Positions 6,249 through 14,052 of a DNA stretch of 24,004 nucleotides are shown in pieces. The DNA is from a virus. The notes below the pieces were generated by a model. The model did no database searches. It saw only the letters and a program-made list of their open reading frames with translations, and was not told where the DNA came from. The translations under genes were made by a program, and so were the position numbers. The DNA lies in IMG/VR virus record IMGVR_UViG_3300026510_000015, positions 1-24,004 of that record, one strand, 5' to 3'. The stretch's first letter is position 1. Each line of letters starts with the position of its first letter.

Positions 6249-7955
6249 TTGAAAATAAACTACCGATATACAAAATATAATCCTCCATTTTTTACTCAAA
6301 AAAAGCAATTTAAAAGATTAAAAATACAGATGTATGCATGGTATCTTTTACATGAATACAATGAAGATATTTGTTTAGATTTTCTTGCAAAATATATATC
6401 CAAATTAAAACTTATTCTTGATAAAAATTTTAGAGAACTTAAAAAATATGCAAATTCAATTTATCCATTTGAAAATGATTATAGTCTTTTAAGAAAATTA
6501 ATCTTAAATAATGGAAAATTATGTGAACATTGTTTTGGTCCATCTTATAAAGGATATAAGTATTGCTCACAAAAATGTTCTAGTACAGTTGTAAATACTA
6601 AAAGAATAGATTATCCAAGAGGATATAAATTGTCTGATGAGACTAAACAAAAAATATCAAATTCTGTAAAATTTTACTTAAATTCACTATCTAGCGAACA
6701 ACGGGATTACTTAAAGGTTTCAGGAAAACCTAGAGGACCAGGAAAACTTAACTTAAATATAGAAGGTATTAAACTTCAAGAATACAAAGGAACTCTAAAT
6801 ACTGTAAGAGTTATATGTAAAAAACATGGAGATTTAGGATATATGAATTATACAAATGTTGTATATTCAGGAGCTAAAGAAAAAATTTGTGAAAAATGTT
6901 TCATAGATATGTTAAAACTTCAAAGAATTAAAGATATAAGCAAAGTTTGTGATAAGAGAAATATACAATTCGTAGATATAGTAGATAAATATACAATTTT
7001 ACTTAAATGCAAAAAGCATGGAAACTTCACAACATCACTTAAAAATTTTTTACAACACGAAACTGGATGTCCAAAATGTTCAAATAATACATCAAAAGCT
7101 GAATTAGAAATTAATAAAATTGTTAATGGAATTCAAAATGATAGAACTTTGATTAAACCACTTGAAATTGATGTTTTATCAACAGAATATAAATTTGGTA
7201 TTGAATATGATGGAATTATGTTTCATAGTGAGGGAATACATAAGTCCGCAATGTTCAATAAACTCAATGATCTAAGAAATAATCATTTACATAAGACTGA
7301 ACTTTGTGAAGAAAAAGGATATCAGTTATTTCATATTTTTGACAATGAATGGCTTAATCCAGATAAACAAGAGATATGGAAGTCCATAATCAGAAATAAA
7401 ATGGGACAAAATACTAGAATTGGTGCTAGAAAATGTTCTGTTAAAGAGGTATCTAGTAAAGAAACAAGGAAATTTCTTAATGAAAATCATCTTCAGGGAT
7501 ATGCTACCAGTTCAGTAAATATAGGGCTGTACTATAATAATGATTTGATTCAAATAATGACATTTTCTAAGGTTCAAAATATATATGAGATGGTTAGATT
7601 ATGTTCTAAGATAAATTTTTCAGTTCAAGGAGGTGCTAGTAGATTACTTAAGCATTTTGAGAGAAATTACAATCCTAAGAGTTTAGTTAGTTATGCTAAT
7701 AGAAGATGGTCAGAAGGTAATTTATATTTGAAATTAGGATTCGGGTTAAATCATATATCTAGTCCTGATTATTTCTACTTTTTACCTAATAAATATATAT
7801 TGGAATCAAGAAATAAATTTCAAAAACATAAATTATCAAAATTACTAGAAATATACGATCCCAATCTAACAGAAGTTCAAAATATGTTTAATAATGGATA
7901 TAGACGAATTTGGGATTGTGGGAATTATGTATTTGTAAAAGAATATACTATGTAA
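6249..7955 (+). CDS. free-standing homing endonuclease, Vsr-like nuclease with zinc-finger clusters
   Basis: A 568-aa protein. The N-terminal half has three Cys/His clusters suited to zinc binding: C92-C95-C106-C110, C190-H193-C214-C217 and C254-H257-C274-C277. The nuclease core (about 285-385) reads LEIDVL, KFGIEYDGIMFHSE, HLHKTELCEEKGYQLFHIFDNEW, matching the Vsr-like (EDxHD-type) homing endonucleases of phages. Candidate catalytic residues are Glu306/Asp308, Glu319, His326 and His346. The C-terminal domain (about 390-568; NENHLQGYATSSVNIGLYY, ending RIWDCGNYVF) is the usual partner of this nuclease in phage genomes. The start is TTG at 6249 with GGAG at 6241-6244. It sits alone between capsid and tail genes, as invading free-standing nucleases often do. 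Its target site is unknown, and it probably spreads by cutting phages that lack it. Confidence 0.85.
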   Translation: MKINYRYTKYNPPFFTQKKQFKRLKIQMYAWYLLHEYNEDICLDFLAKYISKLKLILDKNFRELKKYANSIYPFENDYSLLRKLILNNGKLCEHCFGPSYKGYKYCSQKCSSTVVNTKRIDYPRGYKLSDETKQKISNSVKFYLNSLSSEQRDYLKVSGKPRGPGKLNLNIEGIKLQEYKGTLNTVRVICKKHGDLGYMNYTNVVYSGAKEKICEKCFIDMLKLQRIKDISKVCDKRNIQFVDIVDKYTILLKCKKHGNFTTSLKNFLQHETGCPKCSNNTSKAELEINKIVNGIQNDRTLIKPLEIDVLSTEYKFGIEYDGIMFHSEGIHKSAMFNKLNDLRNNHLHKTELCEEKGYQLFHIFDNEWLNPDKQEIWKSIIRNKMGQNTRIGARKCSVKEVSSKETRKFLNENHLQGYATSSVNIGLYYNNDLIQIMTFSKVQNIYEMVRLCSKINFSVQGGASRLLKHFERNYNPKSLVSYANRRWSEGNLYLKLGFGLNHISSPDYFYFLPNKYILESRNKFQKHKLSKLLEIYDPNLTEVQNMFNNGYRRIWDCGNYVFVKEYTM

Positions 7956-7971
7956 TAGGTTCCTTATATTA

Positions 7972-7979
7972 TATAAATA
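7972..7979 (+). promoter_or_regulatory. T4-type late promoter, -10 box
   Basis: TATAAATA followed by CTATAAAAGAGG, in the 41-nt gap after the endonuclease gene. The AGAGG at 7987-7991 is the ribosome site for the TTG start at 7997. The 20-bp promoter plus ribosome-site block is identical to the one at 20079. Confidence 0.85.
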
Positions 7980-7996
7980 CTATAAAAGAGGTTCTT

Positions 7997-8563
7997 TTGA
8001 AATTAAATGATGTAATAAACAAAGTTCAAAATATTAATTGGACCAAAATAAATAATTTCAGTATTATATTAATGCCTAATGACTTACAATTCTCAAGTCT
8101 TATAAATTGGGATAGAGGTAGTGAATTTAATGATACTCTGAACACTGCTTTGGTAAGCATTGAAACCCCAGCATATACTGCAGCCGAAGTTTCAACATTT
8201 GTGGGAAATACTTGGAGATACCATCAAGGTAGAGATGAGTTATTCAAATTTCAACTAACATTTAGAGATTATAATCAAATGGCATTATATACATTATTCA
8301 GAAATGCTTATGAAAAATCAAAGGATCAATATGCAGATAGAGTAAAATTTCAATTAAAAATATTTTCAGATGCTGATAAAAATGTGCAACAAAAAAATAT
8401 TTTAGAGATAGATGATGCTATATTAATAAATGTTTCGCAAGTACAATTTTCTCATAAAACAGAGAATGAAATAGCAGAATTTAATGTTCAGTTTATGTCA
8501 AACCCTCCTAAACATCCTAACGGATTTATTTTAGGAACTCCAACAATTGCGATGATTAAATAA
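7997..8563 (+). CDS. tube-fold baseplate or tail-tube junction protein (gp54-like candidate)
   Basis: A 188-aa protein starting at TTG 7997. An upstream ATG at 7910 is in frame but overlaps the endonuclease gene and lacks a ribosome site, whereas the TTG lies 5 nt after AGAGG and downstream of the late promoter. The pattern follows the tail-tube fold: SIETPAYTAAEVSTFVGNTWRYHQGRDELFKFQLTF, a helix YNQMALYTLFRNAYE, then IDDAILINVSQVQFSHKTENEIAEFNVQFMSNPP, parallel to the gp19 copies at the left. T4 gp54 and gp48 use this fold to join hub and tube. It lacks the extra domain of T4 gp54 (320 aa). Being first in the tail block and upstream of the tape measure fits a junction ring. It could equally be a fourth tube-type ring. 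Confidence 0.55.
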   Translation: MKLNDVINKVQNINWTKINNFSIILMPNDLQFSSLINWDRGSEFNDTLNTALVSIETPAYTAAEVSTFVGNTWRYHQGRDELFKFQLTFRDYNQMALYTLFRNAYEKSKDQYADRVKFQLKIFSDADKNVQQKNILEIDDAILINVSQVQFSHKTENEIAEFNVQFMSNPPKHPNGFILGTPTIAMIK

Positions 8564-8579
8564 AAATGAAAGGAAATAA

Positions 8580-9332
8580 ATGTCTTCAGAAAAAACACAA
8601 GAGGCAACAAAAAGTTACAAATTACCAGAAACTAAATATTTCAGTATTGATTTAGGACACAAAAATGTAAATATAAGAAAATGGAAAGCAAAAGATAGAA
8701 ATGCTTTTAAGAAGCTTGTTGAGTCTGATAATTCTAATATTGAAAATAAAATACTTCAAATATTAGTTACTAACTGTTTAGAGGATAAAAAGGTACCATT
8801 ATCATTTGATGAATTACAATACTTATTCGTAAAAATTAGAGCACTTTCAATTTCAGATGATTTTACATATACATATATTTGTTCTAAATGTAAAAATGAA
8901 AATATCAAAAAGTTAAAAATTTCTGATGTTATAAAATTTTCAAGTTCTGAGTATAAACCAATAGAAATGGAAGGTATTAAAATTGAAATACAAACACCTC
9001 CTAATGCAGATTTTTACAATAAGAAGATAAATTCACAAGATTATAATGAATCATATGAATTAGCACTTTGCACAAAGTCTATTAATGATAATATAACAAT
9101 GAATTTTAACGAAATTATTGAGTATTATGAAGATTTAGAAACTGATATTTATGATAAAATCATGGAAGAATTTGATAAAATGAGATTTAAGTTACTAAAT
9201 AAGAAAACTTTTACATGTAATCATACAATAACTGATTCAGAAACTAATGAAAAAACCAAATGCAATCATAAATTAACTGTTGAATTTGATGAAATTCCAG
9301 ATTTCTTTCCTGAGAGTTGGTTAAAACGATAA
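8580..9332 (+). CDS. gp26-like baseplate hub/tail assembly protein with zinc ribbon
   Basis: A 250-aa protein resembling the T4 gp26 baseplate-protein family. After an acidic N-terminus it has a helical segment FDELQYLFVKIRALSIS, then Cys101-X2-Cys104 in YICSKCKNENIKKL. A second metal-binding-like pair is near the C-terminus (C213-X-H215 and C228-X-H230). Between them is a helical, Asp/Glu-rich domain. The protein ends DFFPESWLKR. In T4, gp26 and gp51 help assemble the hub and tape measure. The Shine-Dalgarno is AAGGA. The next gene, also with two Cys pairs, begins 1 nt after this stop, so the two are probably made together. Whether it corresponds to gp26, gp28 or gp51 is not certain. Confidence 0.6.
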   Translation: MSSEKTQEATKSYKLPETKYFSIDLGHKNVNIRKWKAKDRNAFKKLVESDNSNIENKILQILVTNCLEDKKVPLSFDELQYLFVKIRALSISDDFTYTYICSKCKNENIKKLKISDVIKFSSSEYKPIEMEGIKIEIQTPPNADFYNKKINSQDYNESYELALCTKSINDNITMNFNEIIEYYEDLETDIYDKIMEEFDKMRFKLLNKKTFTCNHTITDSETNEKTKCNHKLTVEFDEIPDFFPESWLKR

Positions 9333-9333
9333 A

Positions 9334-10035
9334 ATGAGAAAACATATAAAATATTCTAATAGAGATTTCTTTATAACAGCATATACTACTGAGCAAGAGA
9401 AAAACATATTACTATATTTAAGTGTAAATGATATTCCACAAATAGATGATATTTTTGAGATTATTAAAGATAATGTTCATCCATTATATAATTTTTCTCA
9501 TAAAGAGAAATTTTTAATTTTAATATTACTCAGAAGTATCTCTGTTGGTGAGACCTATGAACTTAAAATGAAGTGTAATAACTGTAAAAAGAAATTTGAA
9601 TTTACTAGTGAATTATCTAAAATAATACAAGATAGTAGTCTTGATAAAACATTTAATGGATATGAAATAAATGATGTTATTTCAGACGATATTAATGATT
9701 TTGTAAATTTTGATACTGGTGAAATGGATATAGATGAATATGATGAACTTCAAGATTATATAAATACTCATAAGGTTAGATTTAATTTAAGTACTGAAAC
9801 AATTTGTCCATATTGTGAAACTGTAAATGAAGTAAAATTTTCAGAGGAACTAATATTAGACAATTTATCTGAAGATACAATTGAATTTATTTATAAAACA
9901 ATATCAAGTATGATATATTATGGAAATTTTTCTAAAAAAGATATTGATAGTATGTTTCCATTTGAAAGAAGTATATATTTGGGATTGTTAAATACTGAAA
10001 TTAAAAAAAATCAACAAAAAGGAATTATCGAGTAA
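9334..10035 (+). CDS. second zinc-ribbon hub/tail assembly protein (gp26/gp28-like)
   Basis: A 233-aa protein built like its upstream neighbour: a helix FLILILLRSISVGETYELKMKC, then Cys81-X2-Cys84, a long acidic middle, and a second pair Cys158-X2-Cys161 (TICPYCETVNEVKF). The C-terminal helices end FERSIYLGLLNTEIKKNQQKG. The match to the gene at 8580 in the R(A/S)(L/I)S-I/V...C-X2-C region suggests an old duplication. No Shine-Dalgarno is seen. The ATG is 1 nt after the previous stop, so translation likely depends on coupling. It sits directly before the tape measure gene, which fits a tape-measure chaperone or distal hub protein. Assignment to a numbered T4 gene is inference. Confidence 0.55.
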   Translation: MRKHIKYSNRDFFITAYTTEQEKNILLYLSVNDIPQIDDIFEIIKDNVHPLYNFSHKEKFLILILLRSISVGETYELKMKCNNCKKKFEFTSELSKIIQDSSLDKTFNGYEINDVISDDINDFVNFDTGEMDIDEYDELQDYINTHKVRFNLSTETICPYCETVNEVKFSEELILDNLSEDTIEFIYKTISSMIYYGNFSKKDIDSMFPFERSIYLGLLNTEIKKNQQKGIIE

Positions 10036-10073
10036 CTCTAAACTCCTTTGAGATTTAGAGAAATCAAAAGGAG
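10036..10073 (+). promoter_or_regulatory. possible two-state hairpin over the tape-measure ribosome site
   Basis: State 1: CTCTAAA (10036-10042) pairs with TTTAGAG (10054-10060), with an inner CTC/GAG stem (10043-10045 with 10050-10052). State 2: CTCCTTT (10043-10049) is the exact complement of AAAGGAG (10067-10073), the Shine-Dalgarno of the gene at 10080. State 2 buries the ribosome site and state 1 frees it. No T-run follows, so it is not a terminator. Confidence 0.5.
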
Positions 10074-10079
10074 GAATTT

Positions 10080-12644
10080 ATGAAATTTACACAAGGGTTA
10101 ACTAAAATTATTTCTGCTGATAAATCATATGATGATTTAGTTAAAAGTAAAAATATTTTGGTAACTATGATTGATGATGAAGAAAAAATCATAAAAACCT
10201 CTACAAATTCTAATGAAAAATCAAGAAGTTCTAAAAAAATATTTTTTTACAGAACAAAACTTAAACTAATAGATAATAAAATATTAAATTACCTCAATAA
10301 AACCAAAAATTCTGTTCAATTAGAAGGTCCTAATGATTTGGTTGAAGAACAAAAGGTTTCTGATGCAACTCCTCTAAAAACCCCTAAAGAAAAATTTGAA
10401 ATCATCAAAAAAGTATCTATTTTAGGAAGTATTGTAGATTCTCTTAAAAAAAGAGTTAAATCTCTCGAAGATGGTATAGATCATCAAGATACTGAGATAG
10501 TTAATGCTCCTGAACAAGTAAAGTCAAGCGACCAATCATCAGATAACTTGAAAGAGGATACTCCTAAAATTTCAAAATCAGGAATAGGATTTATACTTAC
10601 TGCCTTACTTGGTGGGGCTGCAGTTATTGCGTGGTTACAAAGTGTAAATGCTCTTGGACCAGGAACTCTTAAACTAACTTATAAAATTTTTAAATGGATT
10701 GGAACTGCTCCAGGAAAATTATTCTCATGGATATTTAATGGTATTAAGAAAAAAATTAGCGAAATAATTCATACTATCCTAAAACCATTTTCCGATGCTA
10801 TTGATGCATTTAAAGCAAAAATTAAATCAATGATTGATGCTGCAGTAAAACCTTTCAAAGATGCTATTTCAGCAGTAAAATCTAAAGTTCTTAAAATAGT
10901 TCATGCTGCTATGGAGCCTGTATTAAAAATAATTGATACATTTAAAACAAAAGTACATAATATTTTAGAACCTATAATCAAGGTTATCGATAAAGTTAAA
11001 AATTTCTTCAATATAAAAGCTCACCTTAAAAATATTAAAGATAATGCTATTAAAGGTGCTAAAAATTTATACAACAAAGGTAAAGAAAAATTAAGTTCAT
11101 TTTGGGACTCAACAAAGAAAAAAGCTTCCAATGTTTATAGTTCTGTTAAGGAAAAAGCTGGTAATGTTGTTGAGTCTGCTAAAAATTCTAAGGCTATTGA
11201 AGCAATTTCAGAAAAAGTAAAACCTATCACTAAAGTGGTAAAAATGGGGTATAATGCTATTAAAAAACCAGTTGAAGTAGTATATGAATTTGGAAAAACT
11301 AAGGTTAAAGCAATAGGGTCTTATCTGAAGAAAAAAGCAGAAAAATATGTTATTCCAATTATCAAAAAAGTATTCACTAAAGTAGGTGGCAAAGAAGGGG
11401 CAAAATTATTTACAAAAATTCCTGGTGTGTCATTGCTAGCAGGAATGTCATTTGCCGCAAAAGATATATATCATGGAAATTATCTCAAAGCTGCACTTGA
11501 TGTATTATCTGGAATCGCAGCAAGTTCTGCGGCATTAGATGGACCATTAGGATTAGCACTATCAGTAGCAATTGATGCTCTTAATTCTCAAATTCCTGGC
11601 AATGAGGATAAAGTTAAAACCAAAACACCTAAAATTGATAAACCCAATAATAAAGTGATTAAAGTTCCCAAAATTCCTGATTTATCTCAAGGTAGTACTC
11701 CAATAGGCAAATCAAATAGATATTCAGATACTCTTGCTAGTCATTTTAAATCAGTAAAACCTAAAGGAACAGAAACTACTAAGTCATCAAAACATTATAT
11801 GGATTTACCAGATCATTCTGGAAAAATACTCTTAACAGATAGTGAACAAAAAATACTTGATAATGCCAAAAGTCCTCATAAATATAAAAAAGCACAAAGA
11901 CTAATATTAAAAAGACGACAAGAACAATTTGATTATGAATATATGCAAAAAACAGGAATGCATCTTATTAAATATAATGGGCATAAAATACCAATAACCA
12001 AAAAAGAAGCTGAACCACTTGATAAACTTTCCAAAGAATTTTCACAAGCAATGAATAAACCTGGAGATAAATCAGAGGAATTAGATATGCTAACCAAAAA
12101 GAGAGATGAGATATATAAATCTCTTTATGAAAAACATAAAAAAGAAGAAATAACTAAAAATGTTGAATTAGGTATTATACCATTATCTAAAAACAAATCA
12201 TTTAAGGATGCTGGATATACAGGAAAATTAGAAAAATCTCAAAATGTAAAAGCATCTAAAACAAATATCAATTCTAATAAATCTAATAATAGTCAAATGG
12301 ATGCTTCTCCAATTTCAAATAAATCTTCAAAAACTCTAAATTTTTCAATAATGTATCATGGACATAAAGTTCCAGTTACTAAAGAACAATCTGATAAATT
12401 AGCAAGTATTGAAAGTGCAAGAGATGATAATGCTGTTATACAAGGGCAAAAATATAGAAAAGAACTTTATGATGAAATGACTAATGCACCAAAATCAAAT
12501 AAAGGAAAAAATATTCTTAAAAAAGAAATAGTACCACAAGCAGTTTCAAAACCTGAAAAACAAAATGTAGTCCCAGTACATAATACCACAATTATAAATA
12601 CATCTAGTAACGAATACGCAGCAGATGTTATGAATTTATTTTAA
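10080..12644 (+). CDS. tail tape measure protein (gene 29 counterpart)
   Basis: An 854-aa, Lys-rich, mostly helical protein, the longest gene here. Features in order: charged N-terminal helices (1-135); a membrane-type segment ISKSGIGFILTALLGGAAVIAW (165-186); amphipathic helices with repeated KPFxDAI/FKxKI motifs (about 235-310); a long Lys/Ala helical stretch to 430; a second hydrophobic Gly/Ala region (446-506); then a low-complexity tail with a duplicated GHK(I/V)P(I/V)TK motif near 634 and 761. Size, composition, hydrophobic segments and place before the gp48-like gene all fit a tape measure, which sets tail length and enters the host on infection. T4 gp29 is 590 aa, so a longer tail would be expected. 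No close motif match to gp29 is visible, so the call rests on architecture and context. Confidence 0.72.
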   Translation: MKFTQGLTKIISADKSYDDLVKSKNILVTMIDDEEKIIKTSTNSNEKSRSSKKIFFYRTKLKLIDNKILNYLNKTKNSVQLEGPNDLVEEQKVSDATPLKTPKEKFEIIKKVSILGSIVDSLKKRVKSLEDGIDHQDTEIVNAPEQVKSSDQSSDNLKEDTPKISKSGIGFILTALLGGAAVIAWLQSVNALGPGTLKLTYKIFKWIGTAPGKLFSWIFNGIKKKISEIIHTILKPFSDAIDAFKAKIKSMIDAAVKPFKDAISAVKSKVLKIVHAAMEPVLKIIDTFKTKVHNILEPIIKVIDKVKNFFNIKAHLKNIKDNAIKGAKNLYNKGKEKLSSFWDSTKKKASNVYSSVKEKAGNVVESAKNSKAIEAISEKVKPITKVVKMGYNAIKKPVEVVYEFGKTKVKAIGSYLKKKAEKYVIPIIKKVFTKVGGKEGAKLFTKIPGVSLLAGMSFAAKDIYHGNYLKAALDVLSGIAASSAALDGPLGLALSVAIDALNSQIPGNEDKVKTKTPKIDKPNNKVIKVPKIPDLSQGSTPIGKSNRYSDTLASHFKSVKPKGTETTKSSKHYMDLPDHSGKILLTDSEQKILDNAKSPHKYKKAQRLILKRRQEQFDYEYMQKTGMHLIKYNGHKIPITKKEAEPLDKLSKEFSQAMNKPGDKSEELDMLTKKRDEIYKSLYEKHKKEEITKNVELGIIPLSKNKSFKDAGYTGKLEKSQNVKASKTNINSNKSNNSQMDASPISNKSSKTLNFSIMYHGHKVPVTKEQSDKLASIESARDDNAVIQGQKYRKELYDEMTNAPKSNKGKNILKKEIVPQAVSKPEKQNVVPVHNTTIINTSSNEYAADVMNLF
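12593..12600 (+). promoter_or_regulatory. possible T4-type late promoter inside the end of the tape measure gene
   Basis: TATAAATAC is present 55 nt before the gp48-like ATG, still within coding sequence (the INTSS codons). The context matches other promoters only through the first C after the box. In AT-rich coding DNA such octamers also arise by chance. Confidence 0.35.
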
Positions 12645-12654
12645 AGGAACTATA

Positions 12655-13440
12655 ATGAATGTTTTACATTTTCCAGACAATATAACAACAGAAGATTTTC
12701 GTTATAGAAGAATGACCATAATAATTCATGATATAAAATCTTTTAAAGAAGTAGGAAAAGACCTCCAAAATAAATTAAAGGATTTAAAAGAAAAGACTAC
12801 AGCCGCATTTGCTAGTAATAATGGAGTTTTAACAAGTACAGAATCTGTTCTTAGTGTTATCGGAAAGGTTAAAGAATATGGTGGAAAGCCACTACATAAT
12901 ATTATATTGCCTATACCTAATGAGTTAAACGATTCTGTTACACATAATTTTCAACAAAAAGATGGTATTGCTTCCTCAGTCCTATCATCAATTCCTGGAG
13001 TAAATACAGCACAGGAAGAAGTAGGCAGTAGAATGGCAAATGTTTCTGGTGCACAAAAAATTATGGCTAATCCTGGTTATTTTCAAAATTATACTGGTTC
13101 AGATCCAAGAACATTTGATTTTACATTTAAACTTATTCCAAATAATAAGGCAGAAGCAAATACCATCAGCGAAATTATTCGTTTAGTCAAAAAATTCTCT
13201 AGTCCAAGTACGGATCAATCTGGTGTAATTATGACTGCTCCTAACTTTTTCACTCTTCAATTAGATAATAAAAATCCTCTTCAAGCTTTGTTAAATATTC
13301 AACCTTGTGTGGTTAGTAATGTAAGCACCAATTATGCAAGTACTGGAGTTCTTGAAACAACAATGGATGGTAATCCCAAATTTATGGACTTAAAAATAAC
13401 ATTTAAAGAAGTAAGAGCAATGGAACAAAAGGATTGGTAA
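12655..13440 (+). CDS. baseplate-tail tube junction protein, gp48/gp54-like
   Basis: A 261-aa protein. The C-terminal 130 residues carry YFQNYTGSDPRTFDFTFKLIPNNKAEANTISEIIRLVKKFSSPS, then PNFFTLQLDN, a CVVSNVSTNYASTGV strand and a final DLKITFKEVRAMEQKDW. This layout is typical of the tube-initiator proteins gp48 and gp54 that crown the T4 hub. The N-terminal 90 residues include a helix KDLQNKLKDLKEKTTAAF and then LHNIILPIPNELNDSVTHNFQQ. T4 gp48 is 364 aa, so this is shorter. The Shine-Dalgarno is AAAGGA. The gp53 gene begins 1 nt after its stop, which supports a wedge/hub role. Confidence 0.72.
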   Translation: MNVLHFPDNITTEDFRYRRMTIIIHDIKSFKEVGKDLQNKLKDLKEKTTAAFASNNGVLTSTESVLSVIGKVKEYGGKPLHNIILPIPNELNDSVTHNFQQKDGIASSVLSSIPGVNTAQEEVGSRMANVSGAQKIMANPGYFQNYTGSDPRTFDFTFKLIPNNKAEANTISEIIRLVKKFSSPSTDQSGVIMTAPNFFTLQLDNKNPLQALLNIQPCVVSNVSTNYASTGVLETTMDGNPKFMDLKITFKEVRAMEQKDW

Positions 13441-13441
13441 A

Positions 13442-13927
13442 ATGGAACAAATGAAAAATACATTCATATTATATGATAAAGATGAAACTGATGATTTCAT
13501 ATATAGCGATTATACATCTAGACCCGTAAGGAGAGTTTTTGATCTTCCTGAAAGTTCTGATAGCAATTATATAGATTATAAAGTTATTCAAGATAATGAT
13601 TTAATTGAAGGAATTTCACAAGACCTTTATGGTAGTCCTGATTTTTGGGATATTTTAATTTTAATAAATGAAAATGATGATCCATTATTTTCAATGCCAT
13701 ATGATTATGATGTACTTACAGATATTTCAACTTCTGTAATTGAAAAATATATTAGTGATTATTCGGGAGTTTATAAACAAGCAACAATGGATGAGTTAAA
13801 AACAAATTATCTAGCTAATTTGGAAAAGAAAAATGAAACAGAAAGCACAATCAAAATTATAAAACCAGAAAAATTATATGATTTTATAAAAATTGTAAGA
13901 GAGTATTTCATAAAAGAGAATATATGA
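13442..13927 (+). CDS. 53: baseplate wedge protein, gp53
   Basis: A 161-aa protein. The gp53 hallmark is clear: DLIEGISQDLYGSPDFWDILILINENDDPLFSMP (about 51-84), equivalent to the T4 IYGNPQLYWVLLMCND stretch, a LysM-like fold. The opening FILYDKDETDDFIYSDYTSRPVRRVFDLP and the C-terminal helices complete the family layout. In T4, gp53 clamps adjacent wedges around the hub. The start at 13442 has AAAAGGA 8 nt upstream. A second in-frame ATG at 13451 is possible. The TGA overlaps the next ATG (ATGA), so translation of the following small ORF is coupled. Confidence 0.85.
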   Translation: MEQMKNTFILYDKDETDDFIYSDYTSRPVRRVFDLPESSDSNYIDYKVIQDNDLIEGISQDLYGSPDFWDILILINENDDPLFSMPYDYDVLTDISTSVIEKYISDYSGVYKQATMDELKTNYLANLEKKNETESTIKIIKPEKLYDFIKIVREYFIKENI

Positions 13928-14052
13928 AAATGATTTATACAAAAACTAAAAACTCTGTTTTACAAATGGTAAAAAATTCAGAAAAATATAAAATTATAAG
14001 CAAAAAAGAGTTCTTAAAGTTCTTAAAATTATCAAAGGATAATAATGTCTAG
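13924..14052 (+). CDS. 42-codon overlapping ORF between gp53 and gp27, unknown
   Basis: An ORF of 42 codons begins in an ATGA overlap with the gp53 stop and ends in TAG 8 nt inside the gp27 gene. The peptide is basic (about a quarter Lys), starts MKMIYTKTKNSVLQMV and ends KKEFLKFLKLSKDNNV, and is probably helical. No family is recognised. The double overlap gives an unbroken path of stop-start coupling from gp53 to gp27. That argues it is translated, even if only to carry ribosomes onward. It could be a small assembly peptide or a leader. Confidence 0.5.
   Translation: MKMIYTKTKNSVLQMVKNSEKYKIISKKEFLKFLKLSKDNNV

Noticed and set aside
7910-7996. An upstream extension of the tube-fold gene starting at ATG 7910.
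   Set aside because: It would overlap the endonuclease gene, translate through the late promoter, and lacks a ribosome site. The TTG at 7997 has both signals in the right place.
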